Below are positions 43,275 to 53,278 of a stretch of 63,488 bases of DNA, piece after piece. The position numbers and the translations under genes were made by a program. The notes beneath the pieces were generated by a model. The model was given only the letters and a program-made list of their open reading frames with translations, searched no databases and was not told where the DNA came from. Source of the DNA: Desulfobacteraceae bacterium (GTDB lineage: Bacteria; Desulfobacterota; Desulfobacteria; Desulfobacterales; Desulfosarcinaceae); the NCBI GenBank assembly GCA_003599575.1, contig QZKV01000138.1, positions 1-63,488 on the forward strand. The letters run 5' to 3'. How positions within the stretch are numbered: position 1 is the first letter of the stretch; each line of letters begins with the position of its first letter.

Positions 43275-44987
43275 ATGGCCGATACCAGTGACCCCAGAAC
43301 CCCTTCCAATTTCATTAAAGCCGTCATCGAAGAGGATCTAAAAGCCGGCAAGCACCAGGGCCGGGTGGCCACGCGTTTCCCTCCCGAGCCCAATGGGTAT
43401 CTGCATATCGGTCACGCCAAATCCATCTGCCTGAACTTCGGTCTGGCCCAGGCGTACGGCGGCACCTGCAACCTGCGCTTCGACGACACCAATCCCGCCA
43501 AGGAGGATGTGGAGTATGTCGATTCGATCAAGGAGGACGTGCGCTGGCTCGGATTCGACTGGCAGGATCGGGAGTATTACGCCTCGGACTACTTCGAGCA
43601 GCTATACGGTCTGGCCGTCCGCCTGATCAGGGATGGCAAAGCCTACGTGGACAGCCTGAGTTCGGAAGAGATCCGCGAATATCGCGGCACATTGACCGAA
43701 GCGGGCCGCGAAAGTCCTTTCCGCCATCGATCGGTGGAGGAGAACCTGGACTTGTTTCAGCGCATGCGCGACGGTCAGTTCGAAGAGGGCGACCATGTGT
43801 TGCGGGCCAAAATCGATATGGCCCATCCCAATGTGCTGATGCGCGATCCGACCTTGTACCGTATCCGCAGGGCGCCGCACCACCGCACCGGCGAACGCTG
43901 GTGCATCTACCCGATGTACGACTTCACGCATTGTATTTCGGATGCCATCGAATGCATCACCCACTCGTTGTGCACGCTTGAGTTTGAAAACAACCGCGCG
44001 CTGTACGACTGGGTGCTGGACCAGTTGGACCTGCCCTGCCGCCCCCACCAATATGAATTCGCGCGCTTGAACCTGAATTACACGGTATTGAGCAAACGCA
44101 AATTGATTCAACTGGTCCAGCAGGGGGTGGTGGGCGGCTGGGACGATCCGCGCATGCCCACCATTTCCGGATTGCGCCGCCGGGGGTACACGCCTGAAGC
44201 GATCCGCAACTTCTGCGAACGCATCGGCGTGGCCAAGGCCAACAGCATTGTGGATATCGCCTTGCTGGAGCACACGGTCCGCGAAGATCTGAACCGCCGC
44301 GCCCCCAGAAGGATGGCGGTCCTGCGCCCCCTGAGAGTGGTCATCGAAAATTACCCTCAAGGCGGGGTGGAAGCCTTGGAGGCGGTCAACAACCCCGAAG
44401 ATCCGGGCATGGGCACGCGCACGGTCCCTTTTTCAAGGATCATTTACATCGAACAGGAGGATTTTCGCGAAGATCCGCCCAAGAAGTACTTCCGCCTGGC
44501 ACCCGGCCGCGAAGTGCGTTTGCGTTACGCCTACTTTATCACCTGCCGTGAGGCGATCAAAGATACCACGACCGGTGAGATCGTCGAGCTGCGCTGCACC
44601 TATGATCCGGCCACGCGCGGCGGGAATGCACCGGACGGCCGCAAAGTGAAAGCGACCCTGCATTGGGTCTCGGCCGGGCAGGCCATCGATGCTCAGGTCC
44701 GTTTGTATGACCGCTTGTTCGTCAAGCCCGATCCCGACGAGAAGGTGGAAGGCAAGACCTTCCTCGATTTCATCAATACCAATTCTCTCGAGACACTGGA
44801 CGGATGCAAGTTGGAACCTGCGTTTGCGGATACCGCACCGGGCGCCATTTATCAGTTTGAACGGCTGGGCTATTTTTGCATGGATGGCAAAGATTCAACG
44901 CCGGCGCGCCCGGTTTTTAACCGCAGCGTTACCCTAAAAGACACCTGGGCCAGAATTGAAGCAGCCGAACAAAAGCAGCCCAATTGA
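43275..44987 (+). CDS. glnS: Glutaminyl-tRNA synthetase
   Basis: A 570-residue class I synthetase that charges tRNA-Gln directly. The HIGH motif is in [17 protein letters not shown], the KMSKS-type motif in [13 protein letters not shown], and GWDDPRMPT is a strong GlnRS signature. The C-terminal anticodon-binding beta barrels are present at full length ([20 protein letters not shown]). GAGGAG precedes the ATG. It directly follows the tRNA-Gln(CTG) gene. Many bacteria instead use the GatCAB amidation route, so glnS plus its tRNA is a notable linkage, possibly an ancient transfer. Confidence 0.96.
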   Translation: MADTSDPRTPSNFIKAVIEEDLKAGKHQGRVATRFPPEPNGYLHIGHAKSICLNFGLAQAYGGTCNLRFDDTNPAKEDVEYVDSIKEDVRWLGFDWQDREYYASDYFEQLYGLAVRLIRDGKAYVDSLSSEEIREYRGTLTEAGRESPFRHRSVEENLDLFQRMRDGQFEEGDHVLRAKIDMAHPNVLMRDPTLYRIRRAPHHRTGERWCIYPMYDFTHCISDAIECITHSLCTLEFENNRALYDWVLDQLDLPCRPHQYEFARLNLNYTVLSKRKLIQLVQQGVVGGWDDPRMPTISGLRRRGYTPEAIRNFCERIGVAKANSIVDIALLEHTVREDLNRRAPRRMAVLRPLRVVIENYPQGGVEALEAVNNPEDPGMGTRTVPFSRIIYIEQEDFREDPPKKYFRLAPGREVRLRYAYFITCREAIKDTTTGEIVELRCTYDPATRGGNAPDGRKVKATLHWVSAGQAIDAQVRLYDRLFVKPDPDEKVEGKTFLDFINTNSLETLDGCKLEPAFADTAPGAIYQFERLGYFCMDGKDSTPARPVFNRSVTLKDTWARIEAAEQKQPN

Positions 44988-45043
44988 TTTGAATCTCTGC
45001 CTTGCGCCTGAAGAAGCAAGGATGATGGCTTGAAGATCTGTAA

Positions 45044-46438
45044 ATGATGCTGGCGCCTGACACTTCCCAAGAACGCTGCGCACTTTTCGTGGCCACGCTG
45101 ACCTCCTTCATGGGTCCATTCATGATTTCGGCCGTCAACGTGGCGCTGCCGGCCATTCAAGCCGAACTCTCCGTCAATGCGGTGCAGCTGAGCTGGATCG
45201 CCACGGCCTACCTGTTGGCCACGGCCATAGCACTGGTGCCGGCCGGCAGAGTCGCCGACATATACGGCCGGAAGAAAATCTTCAGCGCCGGATTGCTTCT
45301 CTATACCCTGTCTTCCACTCTGGCTGCATTGGTTCCCACCATTGGATGGCTGATTGCATTGCGGGTGATCCAGGGATTTGGGGCCGCCATGTTCGTCACG
45401 ACCGGCATGGCCATTTTAACATCGATCTTTCCGCCCCAGCGTCGCGGCCGGGCGATCGGCATGTATGTTGCGGCGGTCTACATCGGTTTGTCGGTGGGGC
45501 CATCCGTGGGCGGCATTCTCACCCAGCACGCGGGGTGGCGCAGCCTTTTTGCCCTGATGCTGCCGCTGGGCGCCGCCTCGGTGTGGGTCACATTGCGCTT
45601 CTTAAAAGGCGAATGGGCGGATGCGCGCGGAGAGCCGTTTGATCTGACCGGCAGCGCCTTGTATGCCGGGGCCGTTTTTGCGCTGGTGTACGGCGCCACG
45701 CTGCTGCCGCGGCAGCAGGCCTTTTTGCTCATCGCAGCCGGAGCGGGGGGACTCGTGGCGTTTGCCCGGCATACCAGACGAAGCGCTCATCCCGTATTTG
45801 ACCTGACGTTGTTTCAGACCAACCATACCTTTGTATTTTCAAGCCTGGCGGCCTTGATCAATTATGCGGCCACTTTTGCGGTGACTTTCGTACTGAGTCT
45901 TTTTCTTCAGTATATCAAGGGCCTCCCGCCTCAAGCGGCGGGCATGGTGCTGGTGGCTCAGCCTTTGGTGATGGCCATTTTCTCGCCGCTGGCCGGACGT
46001 CTCTCGGACCGCGTCGAGCCCCGGCTGCTGGCCACAGCCGGCATGCTCATCACCGCGGTCGGTCTGGCCGGATTTATCCTGCTGCGTCCGCAAACCGGCC
46101 TGGTTTTCATTGTGGGCAATCTGGTGTGGCTGGGTTTTGGTTTTGCATTGTTTTCTTCTCCCAACATGAGCGCCATCATGGGTTCGGTGGACAAGCGCCA
46201 GTACGGCATCGCCTCGGCTACGGTGGCGATCATGCGCCTGATGGGGCAAATGACCAGCATGGCGGTCGCCACGGTGGTATTGACCCTGTTCATGGGACGC
46301 GCGCCCATACAACCGGGCACATTCCCGCTTTTCCTCGAAAGCGTCAAAACCATTTTAACCATTTCATTCGCCTTTTGTTTGGCCGGGGTGTACTTTTCGC
46401 TCTCGCGCGGCAATTTGCGGGAAACCCCGCCCAAATGA
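45044..46438 (+). CDS. MFS transporter, DHA2-type drug/H+ antiporter
   Basis: A 464-residue inner-membrane protein with about 14 hydrophobic helices. The loop motif A is GRVADIYGRKKIF, with the DHA2 family segments VNVALPAIQAEL, LSWIATAYLLA and RVIQGFGAAMFV. It is expected to export hydrophobic compounds using the proton gradient; the substrate is unknown. No ribosome site is clear before the two tandem ATGs. The stop overlaps an in-frame upstream ATG of the nfo reading frame, but nfo itself starts 38 bases later. Confidence 0.9.
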   Translation: MMLAPDTSQERCALFVATLTSFMGPFMISAVNVALPAIQAELSVNAVQLSWIATAYLLATAIALVPAGRVADIYGRKKIFSAGLLLYTLSSTLAALVPTIGWLIALRVIQGFGAAMFVTTGMAILTSIFPPQRRGRAIGMYVAAVYIGLSVGPSVGGILTQHAGWRSLFALMLPLGAASVWVTLRFLKGEWADARGEPFDLTGSALYAGAVFALVYGATLLPRQQAFLLIAAGAGGLVAFARHTRRSAHPVFDLTLFQTNHTFVFSSLAALINYAATFAVTFVLSLFLQYIKGLPPQAAGMVLVAQPLVMAIFSPLAGRLSDRVEPRLLATAGMLITAVGLAGFILLRPQTGLVFIVGNLVWLGFGFALFSSPNMSAIMGSVDKRQYGIASATVAIMRLMGQMTSMAVATVVLTLFMGRAPIQPGTFPLFLESVKTILTISFAFCLAGVYFSLSRGNLRETPPK

Positions 46439-46476
46439 GAAAATCATCTTCCAACGCGCTTTGCAAGGAGCCCAAC

Positions 46477-47328
46477 GTGAAACATATTGGCGCCCACGTC
46501 AGCATCGGCGGGGGTGTGGAAAATGCTCCGCTCAACGCCCAAGCCATTGGTGCAACCGCTTTTGCGATGTTCACCAAAAGTCATCGTCAGTGGCTGGCCA
46601 AGCCGCTGACGGCCCAAAGCATCCGGGCGTTTCGGGAAAATTGCGCCAGGGCCGGATACGATCCAAGGTACATCCTGCCCCACGACAGCTATCTGATCAA
46701 TCTGTGTCATCCTGAAAAAGACGGGCTGGAAAAATCCCGCCAAGCGTTTCTGGACGAGTTCCGGCGCTGCGAGCAACTGGGCTTGCTCTACTTGAACTTT
46801 CATCCGGGCAGTCATCTGAATCAAATGACCGAAAGCCGCAGCCTGGCCCTGATCGCCGAGTCGATCAACTGGACCCTGGCCCAGACCAACAGGGTTGCCG
46901 CGGTGATAGAAAACACGGCCGGACAGGGGAGCAATGTTGGTTTTTGCTTCGAACACCTGGCTGAAATTATTGAGCGCATCGGGGACAAGACGCGCGTGGG
47001 GGTCTGCCTGGATACCTGTCACACTTACTCCGCCGGATACGATATCAAAACCGCAAGCGGATATGAACAGACCCTGCAAGCGTTCGATCGAATCGTGGGC
47101 CTGAACTACCTCAAAGGAATCCACCTGAACGATTCCAAGAAGCAACCGGGCAGCCGCGTCGACCGCCACGAACAAATCGGCCAAGGCACCTTGGGCCTCG
47201 AAACGTTTCGCCGCATCATGCGCGACAGCCGCTTGGAGCATATTCCGCTGATTTTGGAGACGCCCGATGACAGCTTGTGGCCGGAAGAGATCAGGCTTCT
47301 GAAAAGCATGACGGAAAGTGACTTATAA
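46477..47328 (+). CDS. nfo: Endonuclease IV (apurinic/apyrimidinic)
   Basis: A 283-residue TIM-barrel DNA repair enzyme with a three-metal site. Visible ligands and motifs are GAHVSIGGGVENAP, LPHDSYLINL, NFHPGSH, VIENTAGQG, VCLDTCHTYSAGYD, IHLNDSK, DRHEQIGQG and ILETPDD. It cuts 5' to abasic sites. The frame is open far upstream, but I start at GTG 46477 because AAGGAG lies seven bases before it and VKHIGAHVS is the family N-terminus. It is downstream of the MFS gene and convergent with the UbiB kinase gene. Confidence 0.95.
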   Translation: MKHIGAHVSIGGGVENAPLNAQAIGATAFAMFTKSHRQWLAKPLTAQSIRAFRENCARAGYDPRYILPHDSYLINLCHPEKDGLEKSRQAFLDEFRRCEQLGLLYLNFHPGSHLNQMTESRSLALIAESINWTLAQTNRVAAVIENTAGQGSNVGFCFEHLAEIIERIGDKTRVGVCLDTCHTYSAGYDIKTASGYEQTLQAFDRIVGLNYLKGIHLNDSKKQPGSRVDRHEQIGQGTLGLETFRRIMRDSRLEHIPLILETPDDSLWPEEIRLLKSMTESDL

Positions 47329-47339
47329 GCCGGACCCTT

Positions 47340-49037
47340 TTACAACCTTCCCTTCTTGATAATCGCCACCAGCAACCACACCCCCATGAATCCGGCGGCC
47401 AGAAATCCGATAAGTCCGATCAGGGAGATGCCGTGGAGCAAGGGCGGCATGTTGGAGATGACGATCAGGGCCGACCCGATGATCAAGGCCGCGATGATGA
47501 TGGCAAAGGCGATGCGATTGCTGATTTGATCGTGGGTGATCAGCATTTTATCCAGATCTTTGAGCACGAGGGTCAGGGACATCTTCTTGTGGCGCAAAGC
47601 ATGGCTGATCTCCAGCAGATCCTTGGGAAAGTCGGTCAGAAAATCATACGACTGCTCGACCAGCCGGATCACATCGTTCATCAGGCGTGCAGGCGTCAAT
47701 CGGGCCATCTTGACGGTGCGGATGAAGGGGATGGCCGCCTGGATGATGTCGAACTGCGGATCGATCTGCCGGGCGATACACTCCACCTGCGACAAAGCCT
47801 TGAGCATCAGGAAAATATCCGGTGGAATGCGCATCCGGTTTTTGGTGGCGAGCTCCATCAGGTTTTGCATCAGCTTGCCCAACTCGATCTCGTTGAGCGG
47901 CTTGAAAAGATACAGGCCCACGAAATCGGCCACATCCCTCTCCAACTGTTTTCGATCGGGTTCGTCCTCCCATTGGGACAGCTTCAAAAGCACATCGGCC
48001 GTGCGCGGTTCATCGTGGTTGATCACGCTTTCGATCAAGGCCACAAACACCTCCCGCGTGGTCCGGTCCACAGCGCCCATCATGCCGAAATCGATCAGGC
48101 AGATGATATTGTCGGGAAGTACGAAAATGTTTCCGGGATGCGGATCGGCATGAAAAAAGCCAAAGGTGAAGATCTGTTTGAACAGGATATTGGCGCCGCG
48201 CTCGGTGATCAGCCGCCGCTGCAGTCCGGCCTGGTCGATCTTCTCGCTTTCGGACACTTTGATGCCATCCACGTACTCGATCGTCAAAATCCGCCGGCTG
48301 GAGTATTCGCGGTACACTTTGGGCACGTAAACGGTCGGATCATCCAGAAATTGGCCGCCCACACGTTCCATGCTCATGGCCTCTATGGTGTAGTCCATTT
48401 CTTTTTCAATTGTGCGGGCGAATTCTTCGACAATTTTGACGGGCCGGTGAAAGGCCAGCTCTTCGATATGGCGTTCGGCCAGGGTGGCCAGATGCAGCAT
48501 GATCTCCAGATCGACTTCCACAATCTTTTCGATTCCGGGCCTCTGAATCTTGATGACCACCTCCTCCCCATTGTGGAGCCGGGCGCGATGCACCTGGCCG
48601 ATGGAGGCCGACGCCAGCGGCTGCGGGTCGAGGTGGGCGAAGATCAGTTCATGGGAGCGCCCCAGCTCCGTTTCGATAATTCTTGAGAATGCATCGAAAC
48701 CGAAGGCGGGCACTTTGTCCTGGAGCTTGGTGAACTCGTTGACGAAATCCACGGCAACCAGATCGGGGCGCGTGGAAAGAACCTGCCCGAGCTTGATGTA
48801 GGTGGGACCCAACTCCTCCAGCGCCATGCGAATGCGCTCGGCACGCGTGAGCTTTTCCAGGCGGTCGCGGCGCTTGCGAGAGATCATTTGCAGGCCGATT
48901 TCAATATACTGCTCGATGCGCAAAGTCTCGATCAGATCACCGAACCCATATTTGAACAAAACGCCCAGAATCTGGCGATAGCGGTTCAAGTGACGGTAGG
49001 TGCGCCCTATGGCACCGATCTTGCGAATGCTGATCAT
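47340..49037 (-). CDS. UbiB/ABC1-family atypical kinase
   Basis: A 565-residue membrane-associated protein of the ABC1/ADCK/UbiB family. Diagnostic motifs are the KxGQ element in YIKLGQVLSTRPDL, the alanine-rich nucleotide loop PLASASIGQVHRA, DPHPGNIFVL and the DFG-like LIDFGMMG. Two hydrophobic helices at the C-terminus anchor it. Relatives support quinone synthesis, which in a sulfate reducer would mean menaquinone or lipid homeostasis; ATP use with a non-kinase role is known in the family. It is followed upstream by a small phasin-like gene 15 bases away in the same transcription unit. Confidence 0.93.
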   Translation of the reverse strand: MISIRKIGAIGRTYRHLNRYRQILGVLFKYGFGDLIETLRIEQYIEIGLQMISRKRRDRLEKLTRAERIRMALEELGPTYIKLGQVLSTRPDLVAVDFVNEFTKLQDKVPAFGFDAFSRIIETELGRSHELIFAHLDPQPLASASIGQVHRARLHNGEEVVIKIQRPGIEKIVEVDLEIMLHLATLAERHIEELAFHRPVKIVEEFARTIEKEMDYTIEAMSMERVGGQFLDDPTVYVPKVYREYSSRRILTIEYVDGIKVSESEKIDQAGLQRRLITERGANILFKQIFTFGFFHADPHPGNIFVLPDNIICLIDFGMMGAVDRTTREVFVALIESVINHDEPRTADVLLKLSQWEDEPDRKQLERDVADFVGLYLFKPLNEIELGKLMQNLMELATKNRMRIPPDIFLMLKALSQVECIARQIDPQFDIIQAAIPFIRTVKMARLTPARLMNDVIRLVEQSYDFLTDFPKDLLEISHALRHKKMSLTLVLKDLDKMLITHDQISNRIAFAIIIAALIIGSALIVISNMPPLLHGISLIGLIGFLAAGFMGVWLLVAIIKKGRL

Positions 49038-49052
49038 GCTGCTCCGGCTGGA

Positions 49053-49367
49053 CTATACGCCTCGGGTCGCCATCGTGTTGACGATACTTTTGAGTTCGCG
49101 AATTTCTTTCTTCAATTCTTTCAGCTCGTCGGTGGTGACGATATTGGTTTTCTTCAGGAACTCCTTGACGCTTTTTTCGACCCGTTTTTCCAGCTTTTCC
49201 TGGACCTCATCGTAGCGCTGCTGAATGTCATCCAGAAACTTACGCCCTTCCGATTCGGACATTTCTCCTCTTTTCTGCAAATCTTTGACAAGATCTTCCA
49301 GCTCATCTTTGGTCTTGAGTGCCAGTCCGATACTGGTCAACATACTTTTTTTGATTAAATCCAGCAT
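49053..49367 (-). CDS. Phasin-like coiled-coil protein
   Basis: A 104-residue, highly charged helical protein (ELEDLVKDLQKRGEMSESEGR, VQEKLEKRVEKSVKEFLKK, ELKKEIRELKSIVNTM), resembling the phasin/polyhydroxyalkanoate-granule regulator superfamily. These small proteins coat granules or act as helical partners. AGGAGG precedes the ATG. It is the first gene of a two-gene unit with the UbiB kinase, and related small coiled-coil genes are often found next to ubiB in Desulfobacterota and Geobacter-like bacteria. A helper of the kinase is the likeliest role, but this is inference. Confidence 0.75.
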   Translation of the reverse strand: MLDLIKKSMLTSIGLALKTKDELEDLVKDLQKRGEMSESEGRKFLDDIQQRYDEVQEKLEKRVEKSVKEFLKKTNIVTTDELKELKKEIRELKSIVNTMATRGV

Positions 49368-49620
49368 GGGTGATCCTCCTTGGAGAGAATGTTTATTGTT
49401 GTTGGCGGGTTATCCGAAAGCTAACATAGGGGTGGGGGGAATGCAAGACCGGGGCAGACGGACGAGGCAATTTGGCATGAATGTTATTCAGTAATTGCCG
49501 CAACTTTAAAAAGGCGCTTGACGGCGGTGGTTATCTTACCTAAGTTGAGGCACTTAAAGGGATATTTGGCCTGAGCAGGCAAGCATATCATCTCAGCCAT
49601 GGAGGGGGAGAACGGATATT

Positions 49621-50370
49621 ATGGCGTTTACCATTGCGTTGGCTGGAAAAGGCGGTACCGGCAAGACCACATTGGCCGGTTTATTGATCAAATATATGGT
49701 GTCCAACGGCAAGACGCCAATTCTGGCTGTGGACGCGGACGCCAATGCCAACCTCAACGAGGTTTTGGGCCTTGATGTCACATGCACATTGGGCAATGCG
49801 CGCGAGGACATGAAAAAGGGCCGGGTGCCGTCCGGAATGACCAAGGATGTATTCATATCCATGCGGCTGGAAGAAGCCGTGGCCGAGGAGCAGGGATTTG
49901 ATTTGATCGTCATGGGGCAGCCGGAGGGGGCGGGTTGCTACTGCGCCGCCAACAGCCTGCTGACCAATTGCATTGAGCGTCTGGTGGAAAATTATGCCTA
50001 TGTGGTGATGGACAATGAAGCCGGCATGGAGCATATCAGCCGGCTGACCACCAAAAATGTGGATATTTTGCTGATCGTCACCGATACATCGCGGCGTGGC
50101 CTGCAAGCCGGTTTGCGAATCGAAAAATTATCGCGCGAGCTCAATATCGGGGTAAAGAAGAGCTACCTGGTGATCAACCGGGCCAAAACCGATCCGGAGC
50201 CCGAGGTACTGGAGTTGATCCGGCGGGAAGGGCTGGAGTTGGCCGGGGTCATCCCCGACGACCAAACGGTCTATGCGTACGATCTCCAAGGGCGGCCCAC
50301 CATTGAGATCGATGCGGGCAATCCGGCCGTTAAGGCCGCCTACGCCATGTTCGACAAAATCCTGGTGTGA
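49621..50370 (+). CDS. cooC: CooC-type nickel-insertion ATPase
   Basis: A 249-residue deviant-Walker ATPase. The P-loop is GKGGTGKTT (residues 9-17). The signature CxC is in GAGCYCAAN, the metal-binding pair that links two monomers around Ni or Zn in CooC. A DNEAGMEHISR segment is the family's switch region. It loads nickel into carbon monoxide dehydrogenase, and so supports the CODH/acetyl-CoA synthase used by complete-oxidising sulfate reducers. GGAGGGGGAG lies upstream. It heads a plus-strand group with deacetylase genes. The CODH genes themselves are not in the window. Confidence 0.9.
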   Translation: MAFTIALAGKGGTGKTTLAGLLIKYMVSNGKTPILAVDADANANLNEVLGLDVTCTLGNAREDMKKGRVPSGMTKDVFISMRLEEAVAEEQGFDLIVMGQPEGAGCYCAANSLLTNCIERLVENYAYVVMDNEAGMEHISRLTTKNVDILLIVTDTSRRGLQAGLRIEKLSRELNIGVKKSYLVINRAKTDPEPEVLELIRREGLELAGVIPDDQTVYAYDLQGRPTIEIDAGNPAVKAAYAMFDKILV

Positions 50371-50494
50371 GGGCCAAGCGGACCATCCATTGACTCTGCC
50401 GACCGATCCCTGCGGGTTTGCTGCGATTCTTCGGAATCCCGCATACGCTACGGCCTGATCGGGCGGAACGAACGCGGGAGGCAAGCAGCGAATC

Positions 50495-51445
50495 ATGAGG
50501 CGAACGGGCTTTCTTTACGACCAGCGCTATCTGTTGCATGACACCGGCCCTTACCACCCTGAAAGAGCGGAGCGCTTGACCGCGATCCTGCAAGGCATCC
50601 AGGATGCCGGGCTGATGCCTCAATTGACCCGAATTCCGGCCCGCCTGGCGGACCTGGAGTGGGTGCAGGCGGTGCACAGCATGGCATATATCCGTCGTTT
50701 CGAGGAGCTTTGCCTGGCCGGTCGTCGCACTCTGGATTGTGAAGACAATCAAATGTGTCCGGATACCTGGGAAACAGCCCGGCTGGCGGCAGGCGGCGTC
50801 CTTGAAGCCGCACGCAAAATCATGGACGATGAGATCGACAATGCGTTTTGCGCCGTACGCCCGCCGGGCCATCACGCGGAGATGGGCGAGGCCATGGGAT
50901 TCTGCTTTTTCAACAATGTGGCCATCGCCGCCCGTTATATACAGAAGCAATGTGGGATCAAGCGCGTCGGCATCATCGATTTCGACGTGCATCACGGCAA
51001 CGGCACCCAACACATCTTTGAAGATGATCCCTCGGTTTTTTACTACTCCATTCACCAGCACCCCTCATTTGCGTATCCGGGTACGGGCCGGGAATTTGAA
51101 AAAGGTTCGGGCAGAGGTTACGGGTTCACCGCCAATTCTCCCGTTTTGCCCGGGCAAGGGGATGAGGATTACCGCCGCTTGATCGAAAAAGACCTGCTGC
51201 CCGGCTTCAAATCCTTTGTACCCCAGGTAATCATCCTTTCCACCGGTTTCGATGCCCACACGGATGATGAGATGGCCGATATGCGCCTGACCACGGAAGG
51301 ATTTTCCTGGATCATGCGCACCATCATGAAAATGGCCGATGAGTACGCATATGGTCGGGTGCTGTCCGTCCTGGAGGGCGGCTATGCACTGGAGCGGCTG
51401 CCCGAACTGGCCGCCGAGCATGTGAAGATATTGCTTGGGGGGTAG
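50495..51445 (+). CDS. acuC: AcuC-type class II-like (HDAC-fold) deacetylase
   Basis: A 316-residue zinc-dependent deacetylase of the histone-deacetylase fold. The active site has the twin His in RPPGHHAE, zinc ligands in DFDVHHGNGTQ and FDAHTDDE, and the late GGYALERL. In Bacillus subtilis AcuC reverses acetylation of acetyl-CoA synthetase. Here the next gene encodes an AcuB-like CBS-ACT protein, reproducing the acuB-acuC partnership, although no acuA acetyltransferase is present. GGGAGG lies upstream of the ATG. Acetylpolyamine or other acyl-lysine substrates remain possible. Confidence 0.9.
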   Translation: MRRTGFLYDQRYLLHDTGPYHPERAERLTAILQGIQDAGLMPQLTRIPARLADLEWVQAVHSMAYIRRFEELCLAGRRTLDCEDNQMCPDTWETARLAAGGVLEAARKIMDDEIDNAFCAVRPPGHHAEMGEAMGFCFFNNVAIAARYIQKQCGIKRVGIIDFDVHHGNGTQHIFEDDPSVFYYSIHQHPSFAYPGTGREFEKGSGRGYGFTANSPVLPGQGDEDYRRLIEKDLLPGFKSFVPQVIILSTGFDAHTDDEMADMRLTTEGFSWIMRTIMKMADEYAYGRVLSVLEGGYALERLPELAAEHVKILLGG

Positions 51446-51525
51446 ATCAGTCAAAATGCTTCCATTTTGAAGCAATCTATAGTCTTGTCGGAGTCGAACG
51501 GCGGGATCGGAGAGGAGGAGAAAAG

Positions 51526-52209
51526 ATGTTTGTCAGCAAATCTATGACGCGCAAAGTCGTCACGGTTTCCAGGGAGACTTCTTTATTGGAAGCTCAAGCC
51601 CTGATGCAGCAGCATCAAATTCGCCATTTGCCGGTGGTGACGGAAGACCAGCTGCTGATAGGCATCGTCACTGATCGGGACATACGCAGTGCCTTGCCGT
51701 ACCACTTGGCCAAGGGAACGGCCGATAGCGAAGAACGCAAAAAATACCTCCACCTGAAAGTGGCCGATGTCATGACGGTTCAGCCCGTTACTATTTCTCC
51801 CACCCATACCCTGCAAGATGCGCTGCTGCTGATTCAGAGCACGCGCGTGGGTGCATTTCCGGTGGTGGATGAGCAAGGCCGACTAAAAGGCATTCTTTCC
51901 GTGCGCGATCTGTTGCGGGCTTTCACCAATGTCCTGGGTATCGGCCAGCCCGGCACCTTGCTGTGTATTCTGGCGGATGATCGGGTGGGCCAGCTCAAAC
52001 GCATCGTCGATGCCATCACCGAGGAGGGGATCTCTTTCGGCAGCGTGCTGGTGGCGCGGTACTGGGAAAAAGACAAGCGTGCCGTATTCCCCTATTTGCT
52101 GACCAACAATGTCATGCGGGTTAAAAAGAAACTCCAGGAAATGGGCTTTACCTTGCTGGACCCCATGCAGTGGTATATGGACCAGCTGCCCAAGAGCGAT
52201 GAGCCGTAG
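51526..52209 (+). CDS. acuB: AcuB-like CBS-ACT protein
   Basis: A 227-residue cytoplasmic regulator with two CBS motifs (about residues 5-60, MTRKVVTVSRETSLLEAQ; and 80-135, MTVQPVTISPTHTLQDAL). A C-terminal ACT-like segment (about 140-205; LLCILADDRVGQLKRIVDAI) follows. CBS pairs sense adenine nucleotides and ACT domains sense amino acids or related ligands. The layout matches AcuB, the partner of AcuC. AGGAGG precedes the ATG. It lies 80 bases after acuC and 6 bases before the methyltransferase gene, so all are likely one operon. Confidence 0.88.
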   Translation: MFVSKSMTRKVVTVSRETSLLEAQALMQQHQIRHLPVVTEDQLLIGIVTDRDIRSALPYHLAKGTADSEERKKYLHLKVADVMTVQPVTISPTHTLQDALLLIQSTRVGAFPVVDEQGRLKGILSVRDLLRAFTNVLGIGQPGTLLCILADDRVGQLKRIVDAITEEGISFGSVLVARYWEKDKRAVFPYLLTNNVMRVKKKLQEMGFTLLDPMQWYMDQLPKSDEP

Positions 52210-52215
52210 ACTCTT

Positions 52216-53046
52216 ATGAGCCTATACGAACCACCTTATAAAGATCTTTGCATTTACTACTTGAAGGGTCGCATCGGCCGTGATCTGCTTCTCGAAAAAG
52301 AAAAAGATTTCATCGGCAATTGGGAAGAAGCCGATGATTCGTTTCTTTTTTTCAAACGACCTGCGGATCGCTGCATGAACGGATTGTTGGGGCGACAGCC
52401 GCACCTGGTACTTCACGACCGGTATCAGATGTCTTACGAACAGTGGCAAGGCGATACCGTCAGCCCCTTCCGCGTGGGATGCCTTCAGGTGACGCCCCCC
52501 TGGCATGCCGAAGCGCATCGGCTCGATAAAACCGGTATTCTGCTGGATCCCGGGGTGGTCTTCGGCACCGGCAGTCATCCCACTACCCGCGACTGCCTGA
52601 CGGCCTTGCAGCGGGCCTTTGAATTCCGGTCTCCCGCAAGTGTGCTGGATCTGGGGACCGGTACCGGCTTGTTGGCCCTGGCGGCAGTGCGATTGGGCGC
52701 CCGCAAAGTATTGGCGGTGGATCTCAACCATCTGGCGGCCCAAACCGCCCGGAGAAACGCCGTGCTGAACCGGATGACCGATCGCCTGTGCGTAGTGCAA
52801 GGCAATGCCATTAATTTCATGGACATATCCAGCGATCTTATGATATCCAATGTCCACTATGAAGTGATGCGACACCTGATAGCCGCGCCGGGGTTCGCCA
52901 GGCAGAAGCAATTTATCTTATCCGGCCTGCTCAGAACCCAGGCAAGAGAGATCGAATATCAGTTGCATAAACAAACCGTCGAGATCGTGCACAAATGGGA
53001 GCAGGACGGAACCTGGCACACTTACTATGGGCACAATAATGCTTAA
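52216..53046 (+). CDS. PrmA-like class I methyltransferase
   Basis: A 276-residue SAM-dependent methyltransferase related to ribosomal protein L11 methyltransferase. The segment DPGVVFGTGSHPTTRDCL is the PrmA signature before motif I, which is VLDLGTGTGLLALAA. A following acidic loop is in LAVDLN, and ISNVHYEVM is the motif-IV region, differing from the usual PrmA NILA. The N-terminal 100 residues are divergent. It may modify L11 or another protein. It starts 6 bases after acuB without its own clear ribosome site, implying coupling. Confidence 0.85.
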   Translation: MSLYEPPYKDLCIYYLKGRIGRDLLLEKEKDFIGNWEEADDSFLFFKRPADRCMNGLLGRQPHLVLHDRYQMSYEQWQGDTVSPFRVGCLQVTPPWHAEAHRLDKTGILLDPGVVFGTGSHPTTRDCLTALQRAFEFRSPASVLDLGTGTGLLALAAVRLGARKVLAVDLNHLAAQTARRNAVLNRMTDRLCVVQGNAINFMDISSDLMISNVHYEVMRHLIAAPGFARQKQFILSGLLRTQAREIEYQLHKQTVEIVHKWEQDGTWHTYYGHNNA

Positions 53047-53278
53047 GAATCACCTCTCTTCAGGCTCAGGCGCGGGCTGAAATTTTAAAGCCTGCGGAAT
53101 ACCCCTATCTTCCAGCGCAATATGCTGAGTTCTCCCCGGGGCGGTCAGCTGTCCCATTCCTTTGTTTCCTTTTGGAGGGATCGGACAAATCAAAAACGAG
53201 GTGCCGGCGAGTCCAACGATCTGGGTGGAGGATGCGATGAAACCACTTAGCCTGGGTTCCATGTGAAAAGAGGCATCT

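Noticed and set aside
46126..46476. A long upstream extension of the endonuclease IV frame inside the MFS gene
   Set aside because: It is a shadow of the MFS coding frame. GTG 46477 has an ideal ribosome site and the family N-terminus.
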